From: Actinomadura meyerae
GTDB taxonomy: Bacteria; Actinomycetota; Actinomycetes; Streptosporangiales; Streptosporangiaceae
Direction of reading: 5' to 3'
NCBI RefSeq assembly: GCF_900188445.1
Contig: NZ_FZOR01000001.1
Coordinates: 545,825-609,824, forward strand
Length of the DNA stretch: 64,000 nt
Made by a program: the position numbers and the translations under genes. The notes under the pieces are model-generated. The model saw only the letters and a list, made by a program, of their open reading frames with translations. It did not search any database and was not told the origin of the DNA. The number at the start of each line of letters is the position of its first letter. Within the stretch, counting starts at the first letter, position 1. Shown here in pieces: positions 8,936 through 18,562 of the stretch.

Positions 8936-9525
8936 CGCGCAAGGGACGGGTCGAGCGCGGGACCAAGGAGACCGAGGTCCTCGTCGAGATCGACCTCGAC
9001 GGCACCGGGCGGGTCGACGTCGCGACCGGCGTGGGGTTCTTCGACCACATGCTGGCCCAGCTCGGCAAGCACGGGTCGTTCGACCTCACCGTCAAGACCG
9101 CCGGCGACCTGCACATCGACAGCCACCACACGATCGAGGACACCGCGATCGCGCTCGGCCAGGCGTTCCGGGAGGCGCTCGGCGACAAGGCCGGCATCCG
9201 CCGCTTCGCCGACGCGTCGATTCCCCTCGACGAGGCGCTCGCGCAGGTCACCGTGGACGTCTCCGGCCGCCCCTACCTGGTGCACGTCGAGCCGGACGGC
9301 ATGGCCCCGATGATCGGCCCCGAGTACGACACCACGATGACCCGGCACATCTTCGAGTCGTTCGTCTCCAACGCCCGGGTCGCGCTGCACGTCCACGTGC
9401 CGTACGGGCGCAACGCCCACCACATCGTCGAGGCGCAGTTCAAGGCCCTCGCCCGCGCGCTGCGCGACGCCGTGGCGTTCGACCCGAAGGTGCACGGCGT
9501 CCCGTCCACCAAGGGGGCCCTGTAG
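8932..9525 (+). CDS. hisB: Imidazoleglycerol-phosphate dehydratase
   Basis: This enzyme dehydrates imidazole glycerol phosphate to imidazole acetol phosphate, step 6 of the pathway. Its 197 residues make it the monofunctional form without a histidinol-phosphatase domain. Both metal-binding motifs of the duplicated fold are present: [14 protein letters not shown] and [20 protein letters not shown]. The start GTG at 8932 overlaps the hisC stop. A separate histidinol-phosphate phosphatase must exist elsewhere, because none is found in this window. Confidence 0.97.
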   Translation: MTRKGRVERGTKETEVLVEIDLDGTGRVDVATGVGFFDHMLAQLGKHGSFDLTVKTAGDLHIDSHHTIEDTAIALGQAFREALGDKAGIRRFADASIPLDEALAQVTVDVSGRPYLVHVEPDGMAPMIGPEYDTTMTRHIFESFVSNARVALHVHVPYGRNAHHIVEAQFKALARALRDAVAFDPKVHGVPSTKGAL

Positions 9526-9527
9526 CC

Positions 9528-9698
9528 GTGGAGATCGGCGACCTGCACTTCACCTACGGCACCATGGCGATCTTCGCGGTCGCGGTGTTCCTGCTGGCCG
9601 GGGTGTACAGCTTCATCAAGCAGGGCATCAAGATCGGCGCCATGATCCTGCTGGTGCTGGCCGGGCTGGCGTTCGCGGGCGGGGTGATGTGGCTGTGA
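9528..9698 (+). CDS. 56-residue two-helix membrane protein in the his operon
   Basis: This small protein lies between hisB and hisH, with 2 bases after the hisB stop and a 4-base GTGA overlap into hisH, so it is translationally coupled within the operon. It has a short N-terminal segment ([11 protein letters not shown]) and two hydrophobic helices (about residues 14-30 and 39-56) separated by a basic turn [10 protein letters not shown]. No enzymatic motif is present and the function is unknown. The tight overlap and operon position argue it is a real gene. It could be a membrane anchor or a small transport or regulatory subunit. Confidence 0.75.
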   Translation: MEIGDLHFTYGTMAIFAVAVFLLAGVYSFIKQGIKIGAMILLVLAGLAFAGGVMWL

Positions 9699-10330
9699 CC
9701 CGGATCGTGATCCTCGACTACGGCTCGGGCAACCTGCGCTCGGCCGAGCGCGCCGTCGCCCGCGCCGGGGCGGAGGTGACCGTCACCGCCGACTGGGACG
9801 CCGCGCTGGACGCCGACGGCCTGGTGGTGCCGGGCGTCGGCGCGTTCGCCGCCTGCATGGCGGGGCTGCGCGCGGTCCGCGGCGAGCAGATCATCGGCCG
9901 CCGCCTCGCGGGCGGGCGCCCCGTCCTCGGCATCTGCGTCGGCATGCAGATCCTGTTCACCAAGGGCATCGAGCACGGCGTCACCACCGAGGGCTGCGGC
10001 GAGTGGCCCGGCACCGTCGACCGGCTGAACGCGCCGGTCGTCCCGCACATGGGCTGGAACACCGTCGAGCCCCCGGAGGGCTCGGTCCTGTTCAACGGGC
10101 TGGCGGACGCGCGGTTCTACTTCGTGCACTCCTATGCCGCCCGCAGCTGGGACCTGGAGCCCGACCCCGCCGGCCGCATCGAGCCGCCGCTGGTCACCTG
10201 GGCCGAGCACGGCGACCGCTTCGTCGCGGCGGTGGAGAACGGCCCGCTGTGCGCGACCCAGTTCCATCCGGAGAAGTCCGGCGACGCCGGCGCCCAGCTG
10301 CTGCGCAACTGGCTCGGCACGCTGCGCTGA
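9695..10330 (+). CDS. hisH: Imidazole glycerol phosphate synthase glutaminase subunit
   Basis: This class I glutamine amidotransferase supplies ammonia to HisF. It has 211 residues. The catalytic triad is visible as the nucleophile Cys in [10 protein letters not shown] and the His and Glu in [16 protein letters not shown] forms the oxyanion strand. The GTG at 9695 overlaps the preceding stop by 4 bases; a second in-frame GTG lies 6 bases earlier. It ends 42 bases before priA, which has its own promoter. Confidence 0.96.
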   Translation: MTRIVILDYGSGNLRSAERAVARAGAEVTVTADWDAALDADGLVVPGVGAFAACMAGLRAVRGEQIIGRRLAGGRPVLGICVGMQILFTKGIEHGVTTEGCGEWPGTVDRLNAPVVPHMGWNTVEPPEGSVLFNGLADARFYFVHSYAARSWDLEPDPAGRIEPPLVTWAEHGDRFVAAVENGPLCATQFHPEKSGDAGAQLLRNWLGTLR

Positions 10331-10360
10331 GCGCACGATCACCCCGTCCACCAGCCTCGA

Positions 10361-10366
10361 TAGGGT
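10361..10366 (+). promoter_or_regulatory. Leaderless -10 box for priA
   Basis: TAGGGT ends 6 bases before the ATG at 10373. It would give priA-hisF a transcript separate from hisD, which makes sense if PriA also serves tryptophan synthesis. Confidence 0.5.
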
Positions 10367-10372
10367 TTCCGC

Positions 10373-11088
10373 ATGACTTTGACGCTCCTTCCCGCGGTCG
10401 ACGTCGCCGACGGCCAGGCGGTCCGCCTGGTCCAGGGCGAGGCCGGCACCGAGACCTCCTACGGCGCCCCGCTGGAGGCGGCGCTCGCCTGGCAGCGGGC
10501 CGGGGCGGAGTGGATCCATCTGGTCGACCTGGACGCGGCGTTCGGGCGCGGCTCCAACCGGGAGCTGCTCGCCGAGGTGACCGGGCGGCTGGACGTGAAG
10601 GTGGAGCTGTCCGGCGGCATCCGCGACGACGCGTCGCTGGAGGCGGCCCTGTCCACCGGCTGCGCCCGCGTCAACATCGGCACCGCCGCGCTGGAGGACC
10701 CGGAGTGGTGCCGCAAGATCATCGCCTCGCACGGCGACAAGATCGCGGTGGGGCTGGACGTGCGGGGCACGACGCTCGCCGCGCGCGGCTGGACGCGGGA
10801 GGGCGGCGACCTGTGGGAGGTCCTCGCCCGGCTGGAGGACGACGGCTGCCCCCGCTACGTCGTCACCGACGTCACCAAGGACGGGACGCTCCGCGGCCCC
10901 AACACCGAGCTGCTCCGCGAGGTGTGCGCGCGGACCGACAAGCCCGTCGTCGCCTCCGGCGGCGTGTCGTCGCTCGACGACCTGCGGGCGCTGGCCGGGC
11001 TCGTCCCCGACGGAGTCGAGGGCGCGATCGTCGGCAAGGCGCTGTACGCGCAGGCGTTCACGCTCGAAGAGGCCCTGGAGGCCGTGAA

Positions 11089-11092
<4 letters not shown>
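10373..11092 (+). CDS. priA: Bifunctional isomerase PriA (HisA/TrpF)
   Basis: This (beta-alpha)8-barrel of 239 residues isomerises ProFAR in histidine synthesis. In actinobacteria the same enzyme usually also isomerises phosphoribosylanthranilate (the TrpF step). The catalytic Asp residues are in [10 protein letters not shown] and [10 protein letters not shown], and the phosphate-binding loops are ELSGGIRDD and VVASGGVSS. The dual role is inferred from the lineage and from the absence of a trpF beside trpC, trpB and trpA in this window. The gene overlaps hisF by 4 bases. Confidence 0.93.
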
Positions 11093-11850
<758 letters not shown>

Positions 11851-11856
11851 AGCGAT

Positions 11857-11886
11857 CCCCCGAGCAAGGAACCCCCCGAGCAAGGA
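11857..11886 (+). repeat. 14-bp direct repeat containing the ribosome binding site
   Basis: CCCCCGAGCAAGGA occurs at 11857-11870 and 11873-11886, two bases apart. The second copy supplies the AAGGA for the gene at 11894, so the ribosome binding site is duplicated by slippage or local duplication. Confidence 0.7.
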
Positions 11887-11893
11887 CCCCCGT

Positions 11894-12739
11894 ATGACCA
11901 TCGCGTTCGCGACCTGTTCCCTGCTGCCCGACGGCAGCGACGACGTGCGGGCCCTGACCGGCGCGCTCGCCCCGCTGGGCGTCGAGGCCGAAACCGTGAT
12001 CTGGGACGCCGGCGTCGACTGGTCCCGCTACGACCTCGTCGTCATCCGCTCCACCTGGGACTACCCCGAGCGCCGCGACGCGTTCACGGCGTGGGCGGAC
12101 GGCCTGCCCCGCGTCCTCAACCCGGCCGGGGTCATCCGGTGGAACACCGACAAGCGCTACCTGCGCGACCTCGCCGCCGCCGGGCTGCCGGTCGTCCCGA
12201 CCCGCTGGGACCCCGACGACGTCCCCGCCGACTGGCCGGAGTACGTGGTCAAGCCGGCGGTCTCCATCGGGTCCGGCGACACGGCCCGCTGGGGCCCCGG
12301 CGAGCGCGAGCAGGCCCGCGCCCACCTGCGCTCGCTCCGCGACGCGGGCCGGACGGCGATGGTCCAGCCGTACCTGTCCGCCGTCGACGGCGTCGGCGAG
12401 ACGGCACTGGTCTACTGCGACGGCGAGTTCAGCCACGCCGGACGCAAGGCGCAGATCCTCACCGCCGGAGCGGGCATCCAGGGCCCGGTACGCGGTGACA
12501 CCACGCGCGGGCAGGTCACCGCCGCGACCGCCACGCGGGCGGAACTGGACGTCGCCCGCCGAGCCCTGGCCGCCGTCCCCGGCGGTGAAGACCTCCTGTA
12601 CGCCCGAGTCGACCTCATCCCCGGCCCCGACGGCGAGCCGCTCATCGTCGAGCTCGAGCTGACCGAACCGAACCTCTACCTGCAACTCGCCCCCAACGCT
12701 GCCGACCGCTTCGCGAAAGCGATCGCCGCCAGGTTGTAG
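11894..12739 (+). CDS. ATP-grasp family protein
   Basis: This 281-residue protein resembles RimK-type ATP-grasp ligases. The N-terminal half carries VVIRSTWDYPERRDAF and the substrate-binding region NPAGVIRWNTDKRYLRDLAAAGLPVVPT; the ATP-grasp core is EYVVKPAVSIGSGDTARW and MVQPYLSAVDGVGETALVYCDGEFSHA; the metal-binding end is LYARVDLIPGPDGEPLIVELELTEPNLYL. The reaction is unknown; the family joins a carboxylate to an amine or thiol. AAGGA 7 bases before the ATG is the ribosome binding site, part of a duplicated 14-base unit. It converges on the CocE-like gene with a 12-base gap. Confidence 0.88.
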   Translation: MTIAFATCSLLPDGSDDVRALTGALAPLGVEAETVIWDAGVDWSRYDLVVIRSTWDYPERRDAFTAWADGLPRVLNPAGVIRWNTDKRYLRDLAAAGLPVVPTRWDPDDVPADWPEYVVKPAVSIGSGDTARWGPGEREQARAHLRSLRDAGRTAMVQPYLSAVDGVGETALVYCDGEFSHAGRKAQILTAGAGIQGPVRGDTTRGQVTAATATRAELDVARRALAAVPGGEDLLYARVDLIPGPDGEPLIVELELTEPNLYLQLAPNAADRFAKAIAARL

Positions 12740-12751
12740 TGGCCCGTCGGG

Positions 12752-14455
12752 CTAACGCGCGTCCTCTGCGGGGGCGGGGGTGGCGGCTTCGGGGGAGTGC
12801 TCCGCGATCGGCAGGATGATCGCGGAGGGGTGGTCGGGGTCGTGGAAGAGCTCCTGGTGGGCCTCGAGCATGCGGGTCGTCGCGGTCGCCAGGGGAGCGC
12901 CGGTGCCGGGGTTGGCGGCCACCTTGGGGTGGGCGCCGCTGGTGACGTGCACGCGGACGCGGTGGCCGCGCTGGAAGCGGTGCCCGGTGGGCCACAGGTC
13001 GACGGCGATGCGGCGGACGCCGCGGGTGCCGACGGGTTTCTCCGCGGCCGCGGGGAGCCGCAGGCCGCCCTCGCAGACGTTGCGGGACGTCCCGTCCGGC
13101 GCGACGTCGCAGAGCCGGACGACGAAGTCGGTGTGCTCGCGGTCGGAGCGGACGAACAGGTCGGCGCCGACCGGGCCGATCACGTCGAGGTCGGTGGTGA
13201 GGGCGGGGGAGGTGAACGCCAGGACGTCGGGGCGCCGCTCCAGCGGGCGGTTGTCGACGGGGCGGGAGCTGCCGAGCAGGGTGGGCCCGCCGAGCGCGGG
13301 CGTGGGGTCGGACGGGTCGAAGGTGTAGGTGCTCGGCGGGCGGTCCTGGGGGCCGTCCTCGCCGAGGCCGCGCGCGCCCGGCGGGCCGCCGTGCAGGTGC
13401 CAGCGGACCTGCCGGGTGCCGGGCGGGGGCCAGTCGCGGTAGTGCCGCCATTCGCGGGCGCCGGTGATGTAGAGCCGGACGGGGTCGGCGCGCAGCCCGG
13501 ACGGGTCGCCCTGCAGGTGGGCGCGGAACCAGGCGAGCGACTCGCGGATGCCGGGCAGGCCGTGCCGGGCGTCGGTGTGCCACCAGGGCCCGATGGTCAG
13601 GTACGGGGTGTGCCCGGCGCCGCGCAGCGCGAGGTAGTCCTTGATCTGCCAGGGCAGGAACACGTCGTACCAGCCGCCGAGCAGGGTGACGGGCGCCTCG
13701 ACCCGCCCGACGGTGCCGCTGAAGTCGCGCCGGTCCCAGTAGCGGCCGGGGGCGCCGTGGTTGGCGAGGAGGTCCTGGTAGAAGCGCATGGGCCGGCCGC
13801 CCGCGAGGACGTCCAGCTCGGCGAGGGGGCGGCCGGAGCGGGCGGCGCGCAGGGCGCGGCGCCGGGCCGTCAGCGGCGCGGTGAGCATGCCGAGCCGCTG
13901 CTGCTGCCGGTGGGTGAGGTCGGTCCAGGTGAGCGTGGACTCCAGCGCGAACGACCCGCCGACATAGGCGGCGTCCCGGAACGACGACGCCGTGATCTGC
14001 AGCGACATCGCCTTCAGCGCCGGGCCCGCCTCGGCGGCGATCGCCCAGGCCGAGTAGCCGAGGTAGCTGGCGCCGTAGGTGGCGAACGAGCCGTGGAACC
14101 AGGGCTGCCGCTTCAGCCACTCGACGGTGGCGAGGCCGTCGTCGCGCTCGCTGCCGAGGGGGTCGAACTCGCCGCCGGACCCGGACGTCCCCCGCGCGCT
14201 CTGCACGACGAGCTGGAAGCCGAACGGGACGAACGGCAGCCCGTTGGCGAGCGCCGCGGGCCCGCGCCGGCCGTAGGGCGTCCGCACCAGGATCGTGGGC
14301 GGGCGCTCCACGCCCGTGGGGACGTACCGGTCGGCGAGCAGCGTCACGCCGTCCGGCATGGTCACCGGCAGGTCCCGCTCCACGGTGTACCGCAGCAGTC
14401 CCCGCGGGTGGGGCAGCCTGATCGAAGGGGCGGTCAGTCGGTCCCAGGGCGCCAT
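12752..14455 (-). CDS. CocE/NonD family hydrolase (X-Pro dipeptidyl-peptidase-like)
   Basis: This 567-residue serine hydrolase has an N-terminal alpha/beta-hydrolase domain (RDLPVTMPDGVTLLADRYVPTG; nucleophile Ser in ATYGASYLGYSAWA), a helical cap in the middle, and a C-terminal jelly-roll domain (from about VLAFTSPALTTDLDVIGPVGADLFVRSD) ending with a conserved AHPKVAANPGTG segment. Family members include cocaine esterase and dipeptidyl peptidases; the substrate here is unknown. No signal peptide is seen, so it is probably cytoplasmic. The ATG at 14455 has GGAG 6 bases upstream. Its promoter lies inside a perfect inverted repeat. Confidence 0.9.
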   Translation of the reverse strand: MAPWDRLTAPSIRLPHPRGLLRYTVERDLPVTMPDGVTLLADRYVPTGVERPPTILVRTPYGRRGPAALANGLPFVPFGFQLVVQSARGTSGSGGEFDPLGSERDDGLATVEWLKRQPWFHGSFATYGASYLGYSAWAIAAEAGPALKAMSLQITASSFRDAAYVGGSFALESTLTWTDLTHRQQQRLGMLTAPLTARRRALRAARSGRPLAELDVLAGGRPMRFYQDLLANHGAPGRYWDRRDFSGTVGRVEAPVTLLGGWYDVFLPWQIKDYLALRGAGHTPYLTIGPWWHTDARHGLPGIRESLAWFRAHLQGDPSGLRADPVRLYITGAREWRHYRDWPPPGTRQVRWHLHGGPPGARGLGEDGPQDRPPSTYTFDPSDPTPALGGPTLLGSSRPVDNRPLERRPDVLAFTSPALTTDLDVIGPVGADLFVRSDREHTDFVVRLCDVAPDGTSRNVCEGGLRLPAAAEKPVGTRGVRRIAVDLWPTGHRFQRGHRVRVHVTSGAHPKVAANPGTGAPLATATTRMLEAHQELFHDPDHPSAIILPIAEHSPEAATPAPAEDAR

Positions 14456-14462
14456 GCTGACT

Positions 14463-14505
14463 CCGTCCGCGGTCGGCTACTCCCAAGTAAGGTAACCGCG
14501 GACGG
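14463..14505. promoter_or_regulatory. Inverted repeat spanning the CocE-like gene promoter
   Basis: Perfect 11-bp arms, CCGTCCGCGGT (14463-14473) and ACCGCGGACGG (14495-14505), enclose 21 bases. These 21 bases contain a smaller repeat TACT-CCCA-AGTA and the only AT-rich stretch upstream of the gene. The position, just before the start at 14455, suits an operator for a dimeric repressor. Confidence 0.5.
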
Positions 14506-14517
14506 CGCCCGCAACCG

Positions 14518-15480
14518 TCATGGTCCGGTGATGAACGCCCACGGGTCGGGCGCGGCGGCGGCCGCGGCGCCCAGGTCGTCAGCCCAGTCGGTCTCGTTGC
14601 CGTACTCGTCCCGCCACGCTCCGAGCCGCAGCGTGACCTTGTGCAGCACGTGCTCCTCGGTGACGCCCAGCGCGCCGTGGACCTGGTGCGCGATCGCCGC
14701 GACCGCGCCCGCCGCGCGGGAGGCGTCCGCCTTCGCGGAGGCCACCGCGACGGGGTCGCCCGGGGCCCGGACGGCGGCGCGCACCGCGACGTCGGCGACC
14801 GCGGCCTCCCCGGCGAGCTCGGCGAGCATCTGCTGGACGGCCTGGAACCGCCCGAGCGGCCGCCCGAACTGCTCCCGCTCGCGCGCGTACCGGACCGACA
14901 GGTCGAGCGCCCGCGCCATCGCCCCGGTGAGCTGCACCGCCCGCGCCAGCGCCCCGCGCCGCCGCAGCTCGGCCGCGTCCACCGGGCACGGCGCCGCGGC
15001 CTCCGGCCGCACCCCGGACAGGACGACGTCGTCGCGGGGCTCGCCCGCGACGTTCGCGCCCTCGGTGATCTCCGCGCGGGCGGGGTCGACGACCGCGACG
15101 GCCCCGCCGGCCAGGACGACGAGGCGGTCGGCGCCGCGCGCCCAGGGGACGCGCCGCAGCGTCCCGCTCAGCGTCCCGCCGCCCCCGGTGGAGACCGCGC
15201 CGGAGGCCGCCGTCAGCACCCCCGCCGTCAGCACCCCCGCGGGGACCGGCAGGCCCGCCTCGGCGAGGAGCCGCCCGGCGAGCCACCCCGTCTCGGCGAG
15301 CGGGACGGCGGCGGCGTGGTACCCGGCCGCGCGGAGCACGGCGGCGGCGCCGGCGAGGTCCCCGCCGCTGCCGCCCGCCTCCTCCGGCACCCCGACCAGC
15401 GCCAGCCCGGACGCCGCCAGCGCCGGCCACGGCCGGTCCCCGGCGAGGATCTCGTTCGCGGTCTCCTCCAGCAGCTCCAT
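14518..15480 (-). CDS. Acyl-CoA dehydrogenase (short partner)
   Basis: This 320-residue acyl-CoA dehydrogenase-like protein is shorter than the usual 380. It has a compact N-terminal domain (LALVGVPEEAGGSGGDLAGAAAVLRAAG), a beta domain and a C-terminal helical domain with YAREREQFGRPLGRFQAVQQMLAELA and AIAHQVHGALGVTEEHVLHKVTLRLGAWRDEYG. Its start ATG overlaps the stop of the next acyl-CoA dehydrogenase by one base, so the two are coupled. Such pairs in actinobacteria form heteromeric dehydrogenases acting on CoA thioesters of steroid or branched side chains. Whether this subunit keeps a catalytic base is not clear by eye. Confidence 0.88.
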   Translation of the reverse strand: MELLEETANEILAGDRPWPALAASGLALVGVPEEAGGSGGDLAGAAAVLRAAGYHAAAVPLAETGWLAGRLLAEAGLPVPAGVLTAGVLTAASGAVSTGGGGTLSGTLRRVPWARGADRLVVLAGGAVAVVDPARAEITEGANVAGEPRDDVVLSGVRPEAAAPCPVDAAELRRRGALARAVQLTGAMARALDLSVRYAREREQFGRPLGRFQAVQQMLAELAGEAAVADVAVRAAVRAPGDPVAVASAKADASRAAGAVAAIAHQVHGALGVTEEHVLHKVTLRLGAWRDEYGNETDWADDLGAAAAAAPDPWAFITGP

Positions 15481-16613
15481 CAGCGCACTCCCAGGCCGCG
15501 CGCGACGATGCCGCGCAGGATCTCGTTGGTGCCGCCCCGCAGCGTGAACCCGGGCGCCTGGACGACCGACTCCGCGAGCGCGCGCGCCAGCGGGTCGGGG
15601 GAGGCGGGGTCGGGCTCCACGCCCGCGTGCTCGCGCACGGCCTCGATCACCTCGCGCTCGAACCGCGTCCCGAGGTCCTTGACCAGGGCGGCGGGGACGT
15701 CCGGGGACAGCCCGGCGTCCAGCGCGCCCGCGACGCCCAGGGACGCCTGCCGCAGCGCCCACAGCCGCGCGGTCAGCCGGCCGAGGGTGCGCCGCGCCGC
15801 CGGCCCGTCCGCGCGGCCGTGCAGGAGCCGGATCAGCAGGAACGTGCTGAGCAGCCGCTCCGGGCCGCTGCGCTCGTAGGCCAGCTCGGCGGTGACCTGC
15901 CGCCAGCCGTCCCCGACGCGGCCGAGCACCATCGCGTCCGGGACGAACACGCCGTCGAGCACCACCTCGTTGAAGTGGTGCGCGCCGGACAGGCCCCGGA
16001 TCGGCCGGACCGCGACCCGCTCGTCCGGCAGCGGGACGATGAACTGGGTCAGCCCGGCGTGCCGGTCGTCGCCCCCCGGCGCGCTGCGGGCCAGGACGAG
16101 GATCGCGTGCGCGAGGTGGGCGCCGCTCGTCCACACCTTGGTGCCGTGCAGCCGCCACCCGTCCCCGTCCCGCTCGGCGCGGGTCCGGACGGACGCGAGG
16201 TCCGACCCGGAGTCGGGCTCGCTCATCCCGATCGCGAAGAAGCACTCGCCGCGCGCGATCGCCGGCAGGAACCGCTTCTTCTGCTCCTCGGTCCCGTGCG
16301 CGAGGATGCTCGGCCCGGTCTGCCGGTCGGCGATCCAGTGCGCGCCGACCGGCGCCCCGGCGGCGAGCAGCTCCTCGATCACCACGAACCGCTCCAGCGG
16401 GGAGCGGCCGTGCCCGCCGTAGCGCTCCGGCAGCGTCATCCCGAGCCAGCCGCGCTCGCCGAGGGCCCTGCTGAACGCGGGGTCGGCGCCCGTCAGCCAG
16501 CTGTCGCAGCGGGCCGTGAACGGCGTCTCCGCGAGAAAGTCCCGCACCTGCCGGCGCAACGCGGCGGCCTGCGGCGGGAACGTTCCGGGCTCCAGGTCGG
16601 ACGGTCTGGCCAC
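15480..16613 (-). CDS. Acyl-CoA dehydrogenase (long partner)
   Basis: This 377-residue FAD-dependent acyl-CoA dehydrogenase has the full three-domain fold. Features are RGWLGMTLPERYGGHGRSPLERFVVIEELLAAGAP, the flavin-binding FFAIGMSEPDSGSDLASVRTRAERDGDGWRLHGTKVWTSGA segment, and a C-terminal end FTLRGGTNEILRGIVARGLG that includes the family's GGTxEI motif. It is transcribed first and coupled to the shorter partner, suggesting an alpha2beta2 enzyme. The substrate is unknown; no other beta-oxidation genes are adjacent. Confidence 0.92.
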   Translation of the reverse strand: MARPSDLEPGTFPPQAAALRRQVRDFLAETPFTARCDSWLTGADPAFSRALGERGWLGMTLPERYGGHGRSPLERFVVIEELLAAGAPVGAHWIADRQTGPSILAHGTEEQKKRFLPAIARGECFFAIGMSEPDSGSDLASVRTRAERDGDGWRLHGTKVWTSGAHLAHAILVLARSAPGGDDRHAGLTQFIVPLPDERVAVRPIRGLSGAHHFNEVVLDGVFVPDAMVLGRVGDGWRQVTAELAYERSGPERLLSTFLLIRLLHGRADGPAARRTLGRLTARLWALRQASLGVAGALDAGLSPDVPAALVKDLGTRFEREVIEAVREHAGVEPDPASPDPLARALAESVVQAPGFTLRGGTNEILRGIVARGLGVR

Positions 16614-16758
16614 TGCGCCTCCTCGGTCTCGGGGCGACGTTACCGGCGCGCCCCCCGACGGGCGTCAGCGGGTCCTTACCTGGGATCCTTCTCGACCGGA
16701 TGGGCGTTGTCTGCAATGGTTGCGTTCTCAACGCCCGTATCCAGGGGGAGCACACGAC

Positions 16759-17346
16759 ATGTGGCCGGGGTCGAACCTGCCGATGGGACCGCCGCCCGCA
16801 GGGCGGGGACAGGTGCCGCCCCCGTGGACCCCGCAGCGCCGCGCGGGGCCTCGCGGGGGCTGGTACGCGCTGCCGGTCGCCCTGCTCCTCGCGGCCGTCG
16901 TGGGCTTCTTCACCGTGCTCGCGCTCCTGTGGGACGACTCCAAGGTCGCCGGGGGCCCGAAGGCCGCCGGCGACCCGGCCAGGGGAGTGGCGGTCCGGCT
17001 CTCCGAGGGGCACGGCTACTTCCTCTACGTCCGCACGGGCAGCTCCACGCCCTACGCGTGCGCCGTGCGGGCCGGCGAGCGGTCCGGGCCCATCAGGCTC
17101 ACCCGCAAGAACTCCTGGAGCGCCTCCGACCGCGCCGGCTACCGGTACACGGCCACCTTCGAGGCGCCGGTGACCGGGGCCGCGCTGCTGACCTGCCGGG
17201 GCACCGACGGCCTGGTCCTGGTGGTGCCGGACGACACCGCCGACGCCTACATCGGGTTCGCGGTGTTCGCGGCGCTGGCGGTGGGCGGGCTCGCCGTCCT
17301 CGGCTTCGTCGTGATCGCCTTCCGGCGGAGCGCCGCCCGCCGGTGA
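16759..17346 (+). CDS. Hypothetical two-helix membrane protein
   Basis: This 195-residue protein is not recognised. It has a Pro/Gly-rich cytoplasmic start (MWPGSNLPMGPPPAGRGQVPPPW), a membrane helix at about residues 36-56, an outer domain of about 90 residues with two Cys (YACAVRAGERSG... and LTCRGTDG) that could form a disulphide, and a second helix near the C terminus (about 166-187) ending RRSAARR. GGGGGAG about 9 bases upstream is a good ribosome binding site and decides the start. It is divergent from the acyl-CoA dehydrogenases. The topology suggests an extracytoplasmic loop displayed between two anchors. Confidence 0.8.
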   Translation: MWPGSNLPMGPPPAGRGQVPPPWTPQRRAGPRGGWYALPVALLLAAVVGFFTVLALLWDDSKVAGGPKAAGDPARGVAVRLSEGHGYFLYVRTGSSTPYACAVRAGERSGPIRLTRKNSWSASDRAGYRYTATFEAPVTGAALLTCRGTDGLVLVVPDDTADAYIGFAVFAALAVGGLAVLGFVVIAFRRSAARR

Positions 17347-17364
17347 CCGGGCGCGGCCCGCCGT

Positions 17365-18543
17365 TCAGGACGTGAGCTCGCGCTCCAGCGGGGTGCGGAA
17401 GCGGGGGACGGCGCGCACCTCGCCGTACCAGTCCGCGAGGCGCGCCGCCTCCCGCTCGATCGCCGCCTCCGCGTCGGCGCCCGCGTCCTCCAGGACGCGG
17501 ACCGCGATCTCGCCGTCCGGGCGCTGCGCCCAGCCGCCCACGACGCGGCCGTCCCACCAGACGGACGGGCCGATGTTGCCGCTGCGGTCGAACAGCGCGG
17601 GGCCGTGGGCGCCGAGGAACCAGCCGCGCTCCCGCCAGCCCATCGGCGTCGGGTCGAGCGCGGGCAGCAGCGCCGCCCACGGCTCGGGCTCCGGCGCCGG
17701 CTCCAGGTCGTCGGACAGGACGAGGCCGGTGCCGCCTCCGTCGAGCGCGACCTCGGTGACGTCCAGCGCCGCGAGGGCCTTCTTGACGTCGCCGGCGTTC
17801 CAGCCCGTCCACCACTTCAGGTCGGCGGCCGGGGCCGGGCCGAACGCGCGCAGCCAGCGGCGGACGAGCTCCGCGCGGGCCTGCGCGGCGGGGACCTCCG
17901 CGATGCCGCCGGGCAGCCACTCCTCGACGGGCGCCCACCGGTACTGGCTGCTGATCCACGACCCGTTCGGCCGCCCGCGCACGACGCGGCCCTCGCAGCC
18001 GAGCGTGACGAGGACCCACGTGGTGATGCCCGTCGGCCGGGAGTAGGACTTGCCGGGCGCCGGGTCGACCTGCGTGCGCAGCGCGGGGACCTCGGCGCTG
18101 AGCTGGGCTCCGGTGGCCTCGCCGCGCGCCAGCAGCGCCCTGTGCGCGGCCTCGGCGGCCTCGGCGAAGAAGGACGGGACGTCCTCGATGTCGCTGCCGC
18201 GCTCGATGATCCGGGTGTAGGTGGCGCGCTGCTTGGCCGCCAGCGCGTTCGCCGTGGACGCCTGCAGCACCGGCACCAGCTCGGTGGGGGCGACGAACAT
18301 CGTCCGGCGCATGGCGAGCATCCGCAGCAGCGTGCGGTCGTCGTACAGGGCCCGCTCCACCGCGCCGGGGGCGGCCTGGACGCTGCGGGCCGCGACCGAC
18401 AGGTACACCGTGGCCGGGTCGGTGGCGTGCAGCACCACCAGGGACCGCGCGATCCCGGGGACGTCGTCGGTGCGGGCCTCCGGGGCCAGCCGGTGGCGGA
18501 GCGCGAGCCGGGCCCGCCGCTCCGCCGTCGTCATCGAACGCAT
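17365..18543 (-). CDS. Winged-helix DNA-binding domain protein (AlkZ-like family)
   Basis: This 392-residue protein of the HTH_42 superfamily is related to the DNA glycosylases AlkZ and YcaQ. Several winged-helix units are present: RRARLALRHRLAP at the start, DDRTLLRMLAMRRTMFVAP, and ARAELVRRWLRAFGPAPAADLKWWTGW. The C-terminal part has LLPALDPTPMGWRERGWFLG and GNIGPSVWWDGRVVGGWAQRPDGEI. A QxQ catalytic motif as in AlkZ is not obvious; the equivalent region reads VVLHATDPATVYLS, so a glycosylase activity on crosslinks is uncertain. It stands alone between unrelated genes. Confidence 0.85.
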   Translation of the reverse strand: MRSMTTAERRARLALRHRLAPEARTDDVPGIARSLVVLHATDPATVYLSVAARSVQAAPGAVERALYDDRTLLRMLAMRRTMFVAPTELVPVLQASTANALAAKQRATYTRIIERGSDIEDVPSFFAEAAEAAHRALLARGEATGAQLSAEVPALRTQVDPAPGKSYSRPTGITTWVLVTLGCEGRVVRGRPNGSWISSQYRWAPVEEWLPGGIAEVPAAQARAELVRRWLRAFGPAPAADLKWWTGWNAGDVKKALAALDVTEVALDGGGTGLVLSDDLEPAPEPEPWAALLPALDPTPMGWRERGWFLGAHGPALFDRSGNIGPSVWWDGRVVGGWAQRPDGEIAVRVLEDAGADAEAAIEREAARLADWYGEVRAVPRFRTPLERELTS

Positions 18544-18562
18544 GTACGAAGGATAGCCGGGT

